Below are positions 24,261 through 35,204 of a stretch of DNA of 64,000 nt, in pieces; position 1 is the stretch's first letter; each line of letters starts with the position of its first letter. The translations under genes and the position numbers were made by a program. The stretch comes from Oscarella lobularis. Taxonomy: Eukaryota > Porifera > Homoscleromorpha > Homosclerophorida > Oscarellidae. The stretch lies in assembly GCF_947507565.1 (NCBI RefSeq), contig NC_089186.1, positions 2,232,001 to 2,296,000 on the forward strand, read 5' to 3'. Below the pieces are notes generated by a model. It had not been told where the DNA came from and made no database searches. It worked only from the letters and a program-made list of their open reading frames with translations.

Positions 24261-27200
24261 CTAACGACCAGGTAGGTCTTCGTATTGTGATTCAATAGAA
24301 CTTCGACTGACACCAAATTTCTTAAACCACGCTAGAAGTCTGCCCACTTTAGGTGACTCTGCCTTATTCCACAACTTCAACACTTCGACCATGCGAGCGT
24401 AGTTGTGATCAAACTTCTCGCGAATGTAGAGAAGATCGTCTTCTTTGATAAGAGAAACGCCGAGATTTTGCCACAACGATCCCTTGACGAGAGCGCAGGC
24501 CGTGATCAGATCATCAGATAGAGGAGCATCGTCAGTGGGAAAAGAATCTAAACAATAAATAATAAGAAAATGAACCATTAGGAAAAATCATACCTGAAGT
24601 GAAGCCAGAAATGATCACCAAATCTCTGACAGAAGAACGACGACTGCTTTCTGTTCGAGTGGCAAATATCTTGTCTTCCAGAGACTTTTTCTCGACTTTC
24701 TGATCGACTTCGCTTGAAGAATAAATGGCCGGATCTTCATCAAGTTGTTGAAGATGAGAACTGTCCAAATAGAACCAGTTGAGAATAACTCCCGAACTTT
24801 TATCATCGCACGCTTCAGCGATCATCGACTTCAGCTCGTCAAAGAACTTCTTCGCAATTGCCTCACATTCGACAACTTTGCTGGACCAACGAAGGATGAC
24901 GTCAATGCAATGACGTCCCTTCTTGAGTCCCAATTGGATGAGACACTCGATTTCTTTATTGCCGATGATCCTCACTAATTTGATGCCGTTCTTCCAAAGC
25001 TCGCGTCTCGTATTTGCCAGACGAGAGCAACGACATTGAAGAACGACGAACAACGACGGCGAGATTATATCAATCGGCTTATCGCACTCGTATCTTAGGC
25101 CGCGATACACGTCCAACGTTGAATCTCTAGCCCAGGCGGCGGGAGGAATTGAATCATCAAGAAGAGCAGGAATCTGATGCATTCCAGGCGCGTCTTCCAG
25201 CTCAATGCACAGATCCAAATAGCGAAGAACTTCAATTGCGTCGTCGGTTTTCACAACGAATGAAGATGGACGGCCCTTGTGTATGAGGTCGTCTTCAAAT
25301 GCCGTCAGAGCCGATTCAATGTCGCTCTTTGACGCCTTCCCCGATTTCCCCGTCTGCATGGCGACTGGAAACCAGGGTGGAGCGAGAAGAGGACCGATGA
25401 CGTTATGACACAGCCACTGAGGTCGAACACAAATGCGACGACCAAGATTAATAATCTATATAAACATATCAGTAATCTGTGCAAAACTAATAGTAATTAC
25501 TCACTAATCCGCACGAGTCAAGATATTCAACTGCCACTTTTTTCTCGTCCTCGTTTAGAACGAGTTTGATCTCTTGAGCAATCCACTTCTGGAATTCTTC
25601 AGTCGTCAGGAAATAGGCCAATGGATGTTCTCTCTCTTCTTCCGGAATAGAGAGATGCTTCTCAATTTCGTGGCATAATTTCGGAACGCCATCTGCTGCC
25701 TGTGAAAACCAAAATGTGTCAAAAAGTCATTTTTAGATTATTGAGTTATTACCTCTAGCATTTTTTCACGAATTTTCTTGAGTTTCTGACGACAATCGTC
25801 CATGCGAACCGAAGTGCTCTTACTGCAATCCATTTCGATCACGTGATCAATTTCAATATTGAACGTATTGCCAAATAGTTTCTGAAGCTCTCTGGCGACT
25901 CGTTTCATCTGGAAACTCACTTCGATTCCCGCTTTTTCTTCAAAACCGATTAAATTGAATATTATCATAAATGGAATTAGCGACGTCACGTGAGACAGAA
26001 GCGTTCTTAATGAAGCCTTGGCAAACGCGCACCAGAATTGGCCTTCTTCTAGAAGACTCTTTTCTGACGTCATCTCGTCTCCCTTTCGAATTGGAAGAAT
26101 GAGATTGAACATTGTATTGGACTTTTGAAAGAAGAGCCCATGTGCGCTGTGGAATGTGGGTTGGGCACCAAAGTCCCACCACGATCCTTTGCCAATTTTC
26201 TTATTTTCACAATTATGAATATCAACCCCGGGTGTGCGATCTTCATCTTTGGGTGGGGATTGATTGAGTTGAAGAAGAGAATTCACGTACGTCGTTTTTC
26301 CCGCCATTTCTTTGCCAACTACGCAGAATTTAATTGAATCCGGAGGAACTTTTTCTCTTTGTTGAAGAACGGAAAATCGGGCGGCGTCCTATTAAAATAA
26401 ATACATACGGGAACTGAAGCAAAATGATGACGTACATAATGCTGTCGAAGGAGAGCTCTGATTTCACCATCACGTGCCACCTGATGAGGCGTCTTTCCGT
26501 ACTGAAATTCACGTTTCTAGATTCTCTCTAATTTACAAGAAAATCACGTTACCTCATCTTGACACGTGACGTCAACACCATTCTTAATCAATAGATCAAT
26601 AACTGATGCGTCTCTTGAATAGCTTTGTGCAACCATATGCAATGCATTTTGTTTGTTCTACAAAGATTTGAATAGAGAACGATTGAGAAATGAGAATTCT
26701 GACTAACCTTATTTCTGACAGAGACATCAGCTCCTAATTCAATTAGTTGCTGAATGACAAGGAAAGAAGGATGATCACATGCGTACAATAAGGCTGTCCT
26801 TCCCTTCTAAAAATAGGATTAACAAACAAAAATGCAAAATATCGTAAGAATACGACCTCATCAACAGAGTTGATATCAATGCCTTTCTCAACAAGATATC
26901 GAAGAACATCTTTCACTTCGTCATCTTCACACTCTGAGGGCCAAGTGGCATGAAACAAAGCCGTCATCCCTTTCTGAATAAAAAAGACGGCGATTTGTTG
27001 AATTTGTAGCAAATAAACAACATCTCACGTGATCTTTTGCTTGACAGTTTGCTCCTTTTTCATCCAAGTAGCGAACTTTCGCTAAACGATTGATGAAACT
27101 TCGACACGCAAACATAAAAGGCGTTTGGCCATCCTGAAGATGAAATAAGAATAAAAGTATCACAAGTGAAATCTTCTAACGCTGTCAAAGCTATTGATAT

Positions 27201-28074
27201 CAGCCTTGTGTTCCAGAAGCCATTTCATTCCAAAAATGCTTCCACCCAAGCAGGCACGATTCAGAGGAGTGAAGCCATCCTATTACAAATATTGCACATG
27301 TAGCAAAAAAGCACATCATGTATCACCTCTTCTTCAATAGCATTGACACTCAATCCTTTTTCATTAACAAGATAATTAAAAATCTCATTTGCTTTTTCAG
27401 ATGACGAAAATTGATTTTCAGCTGCCCAAAACTATAAAAAGTTATTGTTGCGAGAGGGTTGATATCAATTCTGTTACAATATCATCTGGTGACAAAATGT
27501 AGCCATGTTCTTCGAGATAGACCATTTTCTTCATTGTGTCAACGGAACTTGCACAGGCTAGAGAATATGGCGTACGTCCAAACTAAAAAAGAGTGATGAG
27601 TGAAACCATATGAAATCAATTTCAAGTCATACTCTGTTTTTCACGTTGATATTTGCACCGTGATTGACGAGCCATTCAACGCCAAAAATATTTCCCCACT
27701 TGCACGCACAGTGAAGTGGGCGGAGTCGAATCTGCATCCACGCATCAATTAATTTACCAATCCAAAACGTATTCATACCGGGTATGATTTCTTTTCAATG
27801 TCTTGATTCTTTTGCACAATCGCATAACTGAGCCAATCATCGGCTTCCTCCGCCGAATCAAACTCTCTTCCCGCCACATAGTGACTTAATGACAAGCCAT
27901 CGTTGTACTAACGAAAAGGAGAATACAATATTGTGCAGCGCGATGAAAAACGCGACCGTTCCATACCTGCGAAGATCGAAATCCTTTTTCTGTAGAAAGA
28001 AAACTCTCCAATTCATCTTCATCTTCCTCCTTCGCGAGTATCTCGATCAATGTTGTGATCGAGGACGAGATCAT
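24261..28074 (-). CDS. ROCO protein copy B (ankyrin-Roc-COR-Death)
   Basis: A multi-exon gene. The ATG at 28074 (MISSSITTLIEILAK) opens the first exon recognised; an acceptor just upstream allows a further 5' exon. The conserved YVAGREFDSAEEADDWLSY exon is followed by ankyrin exons from about 27770 to 26420 (for example LRPLHCACKWGNIFGVEWL). The Roc exon at about 26390-25750 has P-loop GKEMAGKTT and WDFGAQPTFHSAHG. COR-A at about 25690-25510 has LAYFLTTEEFQKWIAQE. COR-B runs from about 25475 to 24600 (ECLIQLGLKKGRHCIDVILR) and the Death domain 24550-24261, ending PGR and TAG. There is no kinase domain, unlike DAPK1. No frame disruption was noticed. It has Phafin on its left and SET on its right flank. 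Function is inferred from the family: GTP-regulated scaffold with Death-domain output. Confidence 0.85.
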
Positions 28075-28580
28075 TGTCGGAGTGGGTTTCTGCCAACAAC
28101 AATCAGCCAACTAATTAATGAATAACAACGTTTTTCGTCGTGAGTCGGTCATTCTACGAATTCGTTTTCGGTTCATTCGATCACACTACTCAGCCTCGAC
28201 TTACACGTCTCTCGACGTCTTCTTGCGGCGGACTTACACGTCGCTTGACGTCTTCTTTCGGCGAAGAGAACAACGAACCCATAGCAACAAAAAATGAGAA
28301 ACCCATGCGCACTCAGCTTACAGAATCTCATGACTATAGTGGTGACGTCACAGATCTGGAAGAAATTAATTACACAATTCAAATCAACTGTAAAACTACA
28401 AGTATGTAATTATTACCTTTTCCTTCGCTTCCATTCAGTCTCAGAGAAAAGATTTAACTTATTTTTTCTGCGTTATCGGTGTTCTTATGTACAAAAACAG
28501 TATTTTCGGTTATTAGCGTTAGTGCGGGGACAATAGAAAAACATCTCAAGTCGCAAGTCACGCGTAAAACTTCCAACATT
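28075..28580. other. 5' flank of ROCO copy B
   Basis: Presumed promoter and possible untranslated exon. It contains an imperfect internal direct repeat (GACTTACACGTC..CGACGTCTTCT, twice at about 28200-28260). It is homologous to 52920-53310 on the right side of copy D. No coding content is recognised. Confidence 0.5.
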
Positions 28581-29440
28581 TTAATTCATCCACTTTCGAC
28601 AGCCCGAAGCGTCGCAATTGCACGAAATCTTACTTCCTTCCGTTTCAAATTCGAACTTGTAATCGTACGTCAACTAGAAAAAGAAAAGAGCCTTACCCTC
28701 CCGCCTGATATAGAAGATGCAAAGCAGAGAGAAATACCTCTTCACCTTTCTTGACGAAACGCTTCGAAATAATAATAATCTTCTTCTCTTTGTCAATCTG
28801 AACGACTTCGGCGACGCAATTGGGATCGCACGAATGATTGATGTATCTACATAAGGAAAAAAGATATTGATATAAAAAGGAAACGCGAAGAGAGAGAGAG
28901 AGAAGAGGAAAAGACGTTGTTACCTTGCCAATCCGCCGTGCATCGTCGCATCGATCACTTGCTTCGAATCAATACAAAACATATAACAATCGCGTCTCTA
29001 TTTATTTATTATGACGTCAAAAAACAACAAGCGACGTCATAAATTCGCGAGATAGCGAACCTGATCGTCGTAAATCTTTTCGCGTCGATTCGCCACTTCT
29101 TTTCAAATAATTAATCCTTTGTACTCAATAACCATCGTATGCTATGTATTATGAGAGATTTGTATGGAGAAGTGAGAGCTATGTGCGTGGGGAGTCCTAC
29201 TTTCTCGATATCGCGTTTGGAAAAGAGCCCAAGACCCTCGATCAAGATCGACCTAATACGGCGTTCGTTGGCCACTCCTGCTTCAATCGACGATACGGCT
29301 GCGCTTTCGTCAAGAACATACACTTGTTATACGGCCAATGACGCCTCTCATTCTCCTCCCTTCATCGTATATAGCGTCTATGATGAGATTCTTCGAGCTT
29401 CAAACACAAATTAGGCTCTCGTGTGAGAATCTTACGCGTG
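28581..29440 (-). pseudogene. KMT2C/D-type SET domain pseudogene, copy 1
   Basis: Read on the minus strand, the pieces follow the SET domain in order: YRRLKQEW, then GLGLFSKRDIEK in another frame, TMVIEYKGLII followed by TGA, EVANRREKIYDDQ, CYMFCIDSKQVIDATMHGG, YINHSCDPNCVAEVV, then FVKKGEE, YDYKFEFE and the C-terminal CRKWMN with TAA at 28581. The CVAEVV motif and HKII-like segment point to the KMT2C/D branch. The in-frame TGA and the frameshift near 29250 make it a non-functional fragment of only the last domain. Introns are kept, so it arose by DNA-level duplication, not retroposition. Confidence 0.85.
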
Positions 29441-29449
29441 TAAGTGTTC

Positions 29450-29609
29450 CATTTTGTTGAGGATATCCTAATCCATAGGCGCGACCCCACCCTTTCGTAT
29501 ATGTATAATTTTTATATATTTTTTTCTCACGTGTAAAGTTCCATGTATCGCTTTCGCGACATGTCGTTTTCATGCTGTGGGGATTCTGTCCGCCGCTCGG
29601 TGACGCCAT
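29450..29609 (-). pseudogene. CUL1 exon 1 remnant
   Basis: The sequence repeats CUL1 exon 1 (ATGGCGTCACCGAGCGG onward) and its 3' splice context. An internal deletion of about 60 bases between two ACGACA/GCGACA words fuses KTT to the CRESDTW frame. The rest of CUL1 is absent. Identity to 22440-22585 outside the gap is very high, so the duplication is not ancient. Confidence 0.85.
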
Positions 29610-29997
29610 TTTCGAACGCGTTTCGGGATGCGGACGTGAATTTCGACGATTGGGACGCGAAATTCGGGCGTTCTGATCGAGAGAAAGTGAGACGACGTCG
29701 AGGGGATGTCTCTAAAAAGCGACGCACCTATCGAACGACGCTTGCGGACCGAGACACGCAAAATACACGAGCTCTATCCGGGGAACGCAAAGCTGTCAAT
29801 CGACGGACCCTTAGCGCGCGTCGACAAGAGGACAATCGCCTTGAATTCGACGCGCAGCAACTTCAAAAGAAACTTCAACGACGAAGCACTCCAGCGAAAA
29901 CTTCTTACACTATAGAAAGCGCGCGTTCTCACCCTCCGTATCACGCAATCAATAGCATTCCAATAAACTTGATATCAACGCGTATCAGTAACACTTC

Positions 29998-30451
29998 ATG
30001 GGAGCGACTATGTCCGAGAAACAGCAACCCTATCAAGCCCAGCAGCCCCAGCAGCCCTACCCAACTCAACAACCGTACCCGACCCAACAGCCCGCCTACC
30101 CACAACAACAACAGTACCCACCAGCGGGAAATCCGCCGCCTTATTCGGCGACAGCTCCGCCAGTCGCCGGCCAAACGACGGCAGTTCCCGTCGTCGTTCC
30201 CAAAGGAACGTTCCACGCGGGCGCTCGCTTCGAACCGGGCCGTGCAGCGACGATTCCGGTGACGCAATGAAACGAAACTGTATTTTTTTTGTTTCTATTT
30301 CGAATTTCGTCGCCTTTTTTAGCCGCCGCCGCCAGGTGCCGTTCCCAACGACGCTCAGATGCGAGCGGCCGCCGGGCAACAGGTCGGCGTCGTGGAGCAG
30401 GACAAGGCGTCGTTTTTCTCCGGAACGGGAGACACGCAACTCACTATTTGA
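29998..30451 (+). CDS. DAZAP2: DAZAP2-like proline-rich protein
   Basis: Two exons, 29998-30258 and 30323-30451, give about 129 residues. The N-terminus (MGATMSEKQ; a second ATG lies at 30010) is a Pro/Gln/Tyr-rich low-complexity region with PYPTQQ repeats and a PPPYSA motif that could bind WW domains. The family signature GTFHAGARFEPGRAATIP joins PPPPGAVPNDAQ across the intron and ends FFSGTGDTQLTI, matching the C-terminal half of animal DAZAP2. Family members are small adaptors in Wnt/TCF signalling, stress granules and p53 control. The gene diverges from the CUL1 exon-1 remnant and converges on PCTP, about 115 bases away. Confidence 0.9.
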
Positions 30452-30566
30452 ATGAGAACCGTGCCTGTGTGTGTGGCAGTGCAATGACGTCATTATGTGT
30501 GTGTGTCTGTGATATGATAGTTTATATATTATTGATTTTTTGCACCTTCTTTGTTTTTTCCCCTCA

Positions 30567-31470
30567 CTACGTTTTGTATTTCTTACAAGCGTCTTCTAGT
30601 GTTTTGAGCCAAGATGGTGCTGCAGTCTAAGTACACATGTGATCAGTGAGATTAGAAATTAATTAAAAATCAACGTGCTTCACCTTGACAACCCAATTGA
30701 TAATCCACTTTGGTATCATTCCCTTTGGATTGTCATAATAATGCATAAACACTATTGAAACAATAAATAATTAAATAAATACTTAATTCTATTATACCCT
30801 CTGTGCCTAATTCGTGTTTTCGCACGGCGACCGCCTGATAAAAGTCGTCCACGCGCACATATTTCGATTTGGGTGGATAGGCATCAAGACTCATATCCTT
30901 CGACAAAGAAACATGAGTCACGTGCCCTCCTTTCTCACTCGAAATCTCACGCGTTTCACGCATAAATACGTACTAAGAAGAACAAGATAGTCAAATACAA
31001 TAAGAACATGTGTTATTATTATATACATCTCTGTTTGTCAATGGAAATGGATATTTGACGCACCAATAAATTGCGCTACCGCGTTCTAAAGCTGCATCCG
31101 TGAGTTCTTTCAGTTCTGCCAAAATTTAATTTTTAATTAATTACATTACATATTTTTTGTTTGTCTCACCTACTACGTAACTATCCCACTTGCTTCTGTA
31201 CGTGTAATCGCAATAGACTTGAATCATTGTTAGCGGATCGATTTCGTTTAGAACGCCGTATGTTTTGTATTCGTAGAGACCGCTTTCCTTAGGAATCGAG
31301 GTCTTTTCTTCGCTTCGGGGCCTCCCCGAGGTCACGTGTGCACTTACTTTGCAGTGCCTGTAGATTTTTATACCGCGAGTATCTGTGAAGAGGTCGTAGT
31401 CGGTCAACTGCGGCTCGTCTAGCTCGAGAGCGGTCCGGCGAAAGTCGTCGTCGCCGAAATACGAAGTCAT
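30567..31470 (-). CDS. PCTP: Phosphatidylcholine transfer protein (START domain)
   Basis: Five short exons give roughly 215 residues, the usual PCTP length. The start is ATG at 31470 (MTSYFGDDDFRR). Order of motifs: YDLFTDTRGIKIYRH, GLYEYKTYGVLNEIDP, YRSKWDSYV, IYWCVKYPFPLTNRD, then YVFMRETRE, the MHYYDNPKGMIPKWIINW helix region and the final exon APSWLKTLEDACKKYKT with TAG at 30567. A one-domain START protein without a mitochondrial leader fits PCTP better than STARD7 or STARD10. It binds and moves phosphatidylcholine in the cytosol. One segment (VTSGRPRSEEKTS) beside the second exon part could be an unspliced intron. Confidence 0.9.
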
Positions 31471-31844
31471 CTCCTCGAATGAAGCAACGTGCGCTAGGCT
31501 ACCATGTGATCCTCGATTCCTCATTCCTCGTAAGAACAGAAACACTCGTCGGATCCAATCGGACACATTCTATCTTAGGTATCCGGCCGTTCGCATTCGA
31601 AGAAATACCCTCTCACGACGCGAAGTACTGTACGTCCCTAGCTCCCCAGCTTTCTTGCGTGGGCTTCAGTTAGGCGGCCGCATAGCCGTGCAGAAGAACG
31701 TACAGGCATTCCGATACGTATATCAGCCGTCGGTTATTCGTCAGCTAAAACTGAAATCGGTGCCAGTTCCTGGATGTGGCTTATTAGTTACCACGTGGTC
31801 ACTACCTACAGCGTTGTTTCTGTTGGCAGGTGATCCAGCCCAAA
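31471..31844. promoter_or_regulatory. Divergent promoter of PCTP and the first GT8 gene
   Basis: A 370-base spacer between head-to-head genes. The part at 31530-31690 is duplicated at 23140-23330, and a more diverged relative precedes the second GT8 gene (about 33165-33310). A possible splice acceptor (TTGGCAG) ends at 31829, so an upstream untranslated exon of the GT8 gene is possible. Confidence 0.5.
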
Positions 31845-32936
31845 ATGAGAGGACTCTTAGGACGACCATGCAAGCGCACGACGCTACGCCTAGCATTTTA
31901 CCTCGTCGCCGTCGTCTTGCTAACATCGATTGTAACCATTATTCGTCGCTTCAACGAAATCACGGAAGCAAGCCGACACCTCGCCTCGCTCATCGCCCAC
32001 GACTCGTCGCGCATGCGCGCCGCCGACATCGTCGCCGCGCGCCAGCACTGGCGAATGATAGGACTCGAAGAGCGCTACATGCGTTCGGAGTGCGCAAACG
32101 TGACGTCACGCCACACCTACGCATGGATCACGGCTCTCGGAAACGAAATCGTCGCTCTGCCGGCACTCGTCGCCGGTCACACGGTGCGAACGTTTTCGTG
32201 TCATCGTCGAATGATCGCGCTCGTTGCCGCGGAGACGGTGAGTTCGGCGACGCGTCGCGCGCTCGTCGACGCCGGCTACGAGGTTCGCGTCGTCGATTCG
32301 TTGGATTGTAATTGGATGGACGTTCGGCAAGGTCGACGCAAGCGCAATGTCGGTTTTCCGGGAACCTATATGCGGTTCTATATATGGTCGTACGAGTGGC
32401 TTCGAAAGGTCGTCTATTTTGACCCGGATTACATGTTTATGTCGCAGGTCGATGAATTATTTGAGTTAGAAGCGGATTTCGCGGCGAGTTACGGCGCACC
32501 TCCTGGGGTTATTCATATGGGCTTCAATGCCGGTTTACTCGTCATAAAACCCAATAGGACGTCATATAATGATCTCATGTCGCTTTGGTACGCGAAATCG
32601 ACGTCAGGGAATTGCCCCAACGATCAGCATCTTCTATGGGCCTATTTCAAAACGCGGAGACGTTGGACTCCCCTTCCCTTCGCCTATAACGTGCGCACGC
32701 ATTTGTATTTTCCTATGAAGGCCTATCACTTTGCCGGGACCTATTTCTATGGTAAACCGTGGGATATGTGTCCGAGACCGAGTAGGGAAACGGTGCGTCG
32801 GTTCAAAGGGCCCATCGATGAAGTGAAGGATATGTACATGCTCTGGTGGAAGTACGCGTACGAAGCGATCGATAAGTATAGGCTTAGGGATTGGTGGGAG
32901 AAACATTCGCAGAACACGTGCCATAGAACTTATTAA
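31845..32936 (+). CDS. GT8-family glycosyltransferase, copy 1
   Basis: A single exon, 363 residues, type II membrane protein. A short basic tail precedes a signal anchor (about 12-34), then a stem with an N-glycosylation site (NVT, 85-87). The catalytic domain starts at AWITALGN (93-100). It has DPD at 193-195 in YFDPDYMF, the usual GT8 metal-binding position, then FNAGLLVIKP and the C-terminal HFAG..FYGKPW motif. The layout resembles glycogenin/GUX-like GT8 enzymes, so a Golgi hexosyl- or pentosyltransferase is likely; donor and acceptor cannot be read from sequence. The ATG at 31845 is preferred over the upstream GTG at 31830. It is the first of a tandem family. Confidence 0.88.
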   Translation: MRGLLGRPCKRTTLRLAFYLVAVVLLTSIVTIIRRFNEITEASRHLASLIAHDSSRMRAADIVAARQHWRMIGLEERYMRSECANVTSRHTYAWITALGNEIVALPALVAGHTVRTFSCHRRMIALVAAETVSSATRRALVDAGYEVRVVDSLDCNWMDVRQGRRKRNVGFPGTYMRFYIWSYEWLRKVVYFDPDYMFMSQVDELFELEADFAASYGAPPGVIHMGFNAGLLVIKPNRTSYNDLMSLWYAKSTSGNCPNDQHLLWAYFKTRRRWTPLPFAYNVRTHLYFPMKAYHFAGTYFYGKPWDMCPRPSRETVRRFKGPIDEVKDMYMLWWKYAYEAIDKYRLRDWWEKHSQNTCHRTY

Positions 32937-33480
32937 TTAAATAGCACGTGTATTGAAAACAGGCACAGGCCCACCTAAAAAAACAGATAATGAGATTACA
33001 GTAGACATTCTACTGTACCTCATCGATGACGTGAGAACGCTGATTGTAACGCACGCTACTAACGGAAAGTGGTGCAACTTCCTGTCATATGACCCCGCAG
33101 CTTAAAGTGTCAATCCGCACTCGAAAATTAGGCGACCCGTTCTCGCGAATTCCTCTACAAGTTCACTGCCGGACACATAAACTTAGGTATATCATTTTTT
33201 TTTGATTCGAACAAATACCGTCCCGCGTACGCGAGGCCGTCGCTAGCTCTCTTGCATGGTCGTCAGAAGGACGTGCACTACAGTACTACTAGTCATTCGG
33301 ATACGTATATTCAGCAGCTACAACCGCTTCGATGAAATCGGCGCATTTTGTCTAATGACGCACCGATTTGCTCAAAGCGGATGTGGCAACTTTTTTTCTG
33401 ATACGTGAGCTGCTGTACGAGTGTACGAACACTAAACGAAGGTGTTGTTTCCGGAAGTTAGCAGGTACTGCGGAACCAAG
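32937..33480. other. Spacer between GT8 copies 1 and 2
   Basis: No coding region seen. The part at about 33165-33310 is a diverged copy of 31560-31720, so promoter and gene were duplicated together. Confidence 0.5.
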
Positions 33481-34575
33481 ATGAGACGACTTTGGGGACG
33501 ACCATGCAAACGCGCGACGCTATGCCTAGCATTCTACCTAATCGCCGCCGTCTTTCTAACATTGATTCTAACCGTTTTTCGCCGATTCGACGACGTCGCG
33601 GAAGCAAGCCAGCACCTCGCCTCGCTCATCGTCCACGACGACTCGTCGCGCGGGCGCGCGGCGAACGTCGTCGCCGCGCGCCAGCACTGGCGAATGATGC
33701 GACTCGAAGAGCGCTACATGCGTTCGGAGTGCGCAAACGTGACGTCACGCCACGCCTACGCATGGATCACGGCTCTCGGAAACGAAATCGTCGCTCTGCC
33801 GGCAATCGTCGCCGGTCACACGGTGCGCACGTTTTCGTGTCATCGGCGAATGATTGCGCTCGTTGCCGCGGAGACGGTGAGTTCGGCGACGCGTCGCGCG
33901 CTCGTCGACGCCGGCTACGAGGTTCGCCTCGTCGATTCGTTGGATTGTAATTGGATGGACGTTCGGCAAGGTCGACGCAAGCGCAATATTGGTTTTCCGG
34001 GGACTTATATGCGGTTCTATATATGGTCGTACGAGTGGCTTCGAAAGGTCGTCTATTTCGACCCGGATTACATGTTTTTGTCGCACGTCGACGAATTGTT
34101 TGAGCTAAAAACGGATTTCGCGGCGAGTCACGGCGGACGTCCGGGGGTTATCGATTTGGGCTTCAACGCCGGTTTACTCGTCATAAAACCCAATAAGACT
34201 TCGTATTATGATCTAATGTCGCTTTGGCATGCAAAGTCGTCTACAGGGAACTGCCCCAACGATCAGATCCTTCTATATGCCTATTTCAAAACGCGGAAAC
34301 GTTGGACTCCCCTTCCCTACGCCTATAACGTGCGCACTCATTTGTATTTTCCTATGAAAGCCTATCACTTTGCCGGGACCTATTTGTATAGTAAACCGTG
34401 GGATTTGTGTCCGAGACCGAGCCGGAAAACGGTGGTTCAGTTCGAAGGGCCTATCGATGAAGTGAAGGATATGTACATGCTCTGGTGGAAGTACGCGTAT
34501 GAAGCGATCGATAAGTACAAGCTTCGGGACTGGTGGGAGAAACATTCGCAGAACACGTGCTACCTAACTTATTAA
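33481..34575 (+). CDS. GT8-family glycosyltransferase, copy 2
   Basis: Single exon, 364 residues starting MRRLWGRPCKR, very similar to copy 1 over the whole length. The signal anchor, NVT site, DPD in YFDPDYMF, FNAGLLVIKP and HFAG..KPW motifs are all present. Differences cluster in the stem and in the loop after the DPD motif (LKTDFAASHGGRPGV against LEADFAASYGAPPGV), a region that often touches the acceptor in GT8 enzymes. It probably acts in the same compartment with a related substrate. ATG at 33481 is taken; the longer frame begins with a GTG. Confidence 0.88.
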   Translation: MRRLWGRPCKRATLCLAFYLIAAVFLTLILTVFRRFDDVAEASQHLASLIVHDDSSRGRAANVVAARQHWRMMRLEERYMRSECANVTSRHAYAWITALGNEIVALPAIVAGHTVRTFSCHRRMIALVAAETVSSATRRALVDAGYEVRLVDSLDCNWMDVRQGRRKRNIGFPGTYMRFYIWSYEWLRKVVYFDPDYMFLSHVDELFELKTDFAASHGGRPGVIDLGFNAGLLVIKPNKTSYYDLMSLWHAKSSTGNCPNDQILLYAYFKTRKRWTPLPYAYNVRTHLYFPMKAYHFAGTYLYSKPWDLCPRPSRKTVVQFEGPIDEVKDMYMLWWKYAYEAIDKYKLRDWWEKHSQNTCYLTY

Positions 34576-34644
34576 TTTAATTACTAGCCCGCGTAGAACA
34601 GAACGCCCACCTCGCGCGCTACGCAGAAACACTAAATAGCCTCC
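34576..34644. other. 3' flank of GT8 copy 2
   Basis: Short untranslated stretch before the inverted-repeat element; nothing else seen. Confidence 0.4.
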
Positions 34645-35119
34645 GCGCGCTAAGATGCGTGGGAGGGGGACGTCGCGGAAAGAGGTCTGTACAAAGGCCG
34701 TGCGGGACACGTGACCCTATAGGACCCGTACGGTCCAATCACGAAGCTCGACAGCTAGCAGGCTTCTAGCTCGAACTCCCGTTCTATTAAGTGGGTTCGA
34801 GCTCCTTAGACCAAATCGGGTAGCTTATATTTGTACTGGCATGTGTCGAAACCGCTTTCGAGTTTTAATTCAGCCTTTATGGCGTTACAAATGTGAACTG
34901 TGCTTTCTAGAAGGTCTTCGTTTCGCTGCCGACATTTTTAGCAAGTCGGCTACAAGTCGGCTATTACGCTTCTAGCCAAATAGGTTGCGAGCTTCGTGAT
35001 TGGACCGCACGGGTCCTATAGGGTCACGTGTCCCGCACGGCAGACCCAGAGCCCTAAATAAATCAATGATTTATTTAGGGCTCTGGGCAGGCGTCCCCCT
35101 CCCACGCATCTTAGCGCGC
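34645..35119. mobile_element. MITE-like element with long terminal inverted repeats
   Basis: The ends GCGCGCTAAGATGCGTGGGA and the reverse complement at 35100-35119 are perfect. The arms continue inwards with CCGTGCGGGACACGTGACCC and its complement, then TCCAATCACGAAGCTCG and its complement, reaching about 34755 on the left and 34990 on the right. The interior has no coding frame. Such a structure is typical of a non-autonomous DNA transposon that needs a transposase from elsewhere. No clear target-site duplication is visible. The right arm holds an additional palindrome (35045-35087) that is missing from the left arm. Confidence 0.8.
35045..35087. repeat. Perfect 43-base palindrome nested in the MITE-like element
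   Basis: CCCAGAGCCCTAAATAAATC, then A, a single central A, then the exact reverse complement, giving two 21-base arms without a mismatch. The left arm of the host element has an unrelated 25-base sequence at the matching place, so this is a later insertion or replacement. Confidence 0.9.
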
Positions 35120-35204
35120 GGGAAGAGGGTCTGGATCCTCGAGGCTACCGGTATGACCGGTATGTTGTACCTGGTTGTACTAAAACGTCACGTGGAAGAA
35201 CACG

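Noticed and set aside
28581-29440. Functional SET-domain methyltransferase
   Set aside because: An in-frame TGA in the VIEY segment, a frameshift before GLGLF and absence of all upstream domains.
31655-32311. Arg-rich plus-strand frame overlapping GT8 copy 1
   Set aside because: Out-of-frame reading of a well-supported glycosyltransferase; the same shadow appears over copies 2 and 3.
34780-34810. tRNA-type B box (GGGTTCGAGCTCC) suggesting a tRNA-derived SINE
   Set aside because: No matching A box at the proper distance and no cloverleaf; the surrounding terminal inverted repeats fit a DNA element better.
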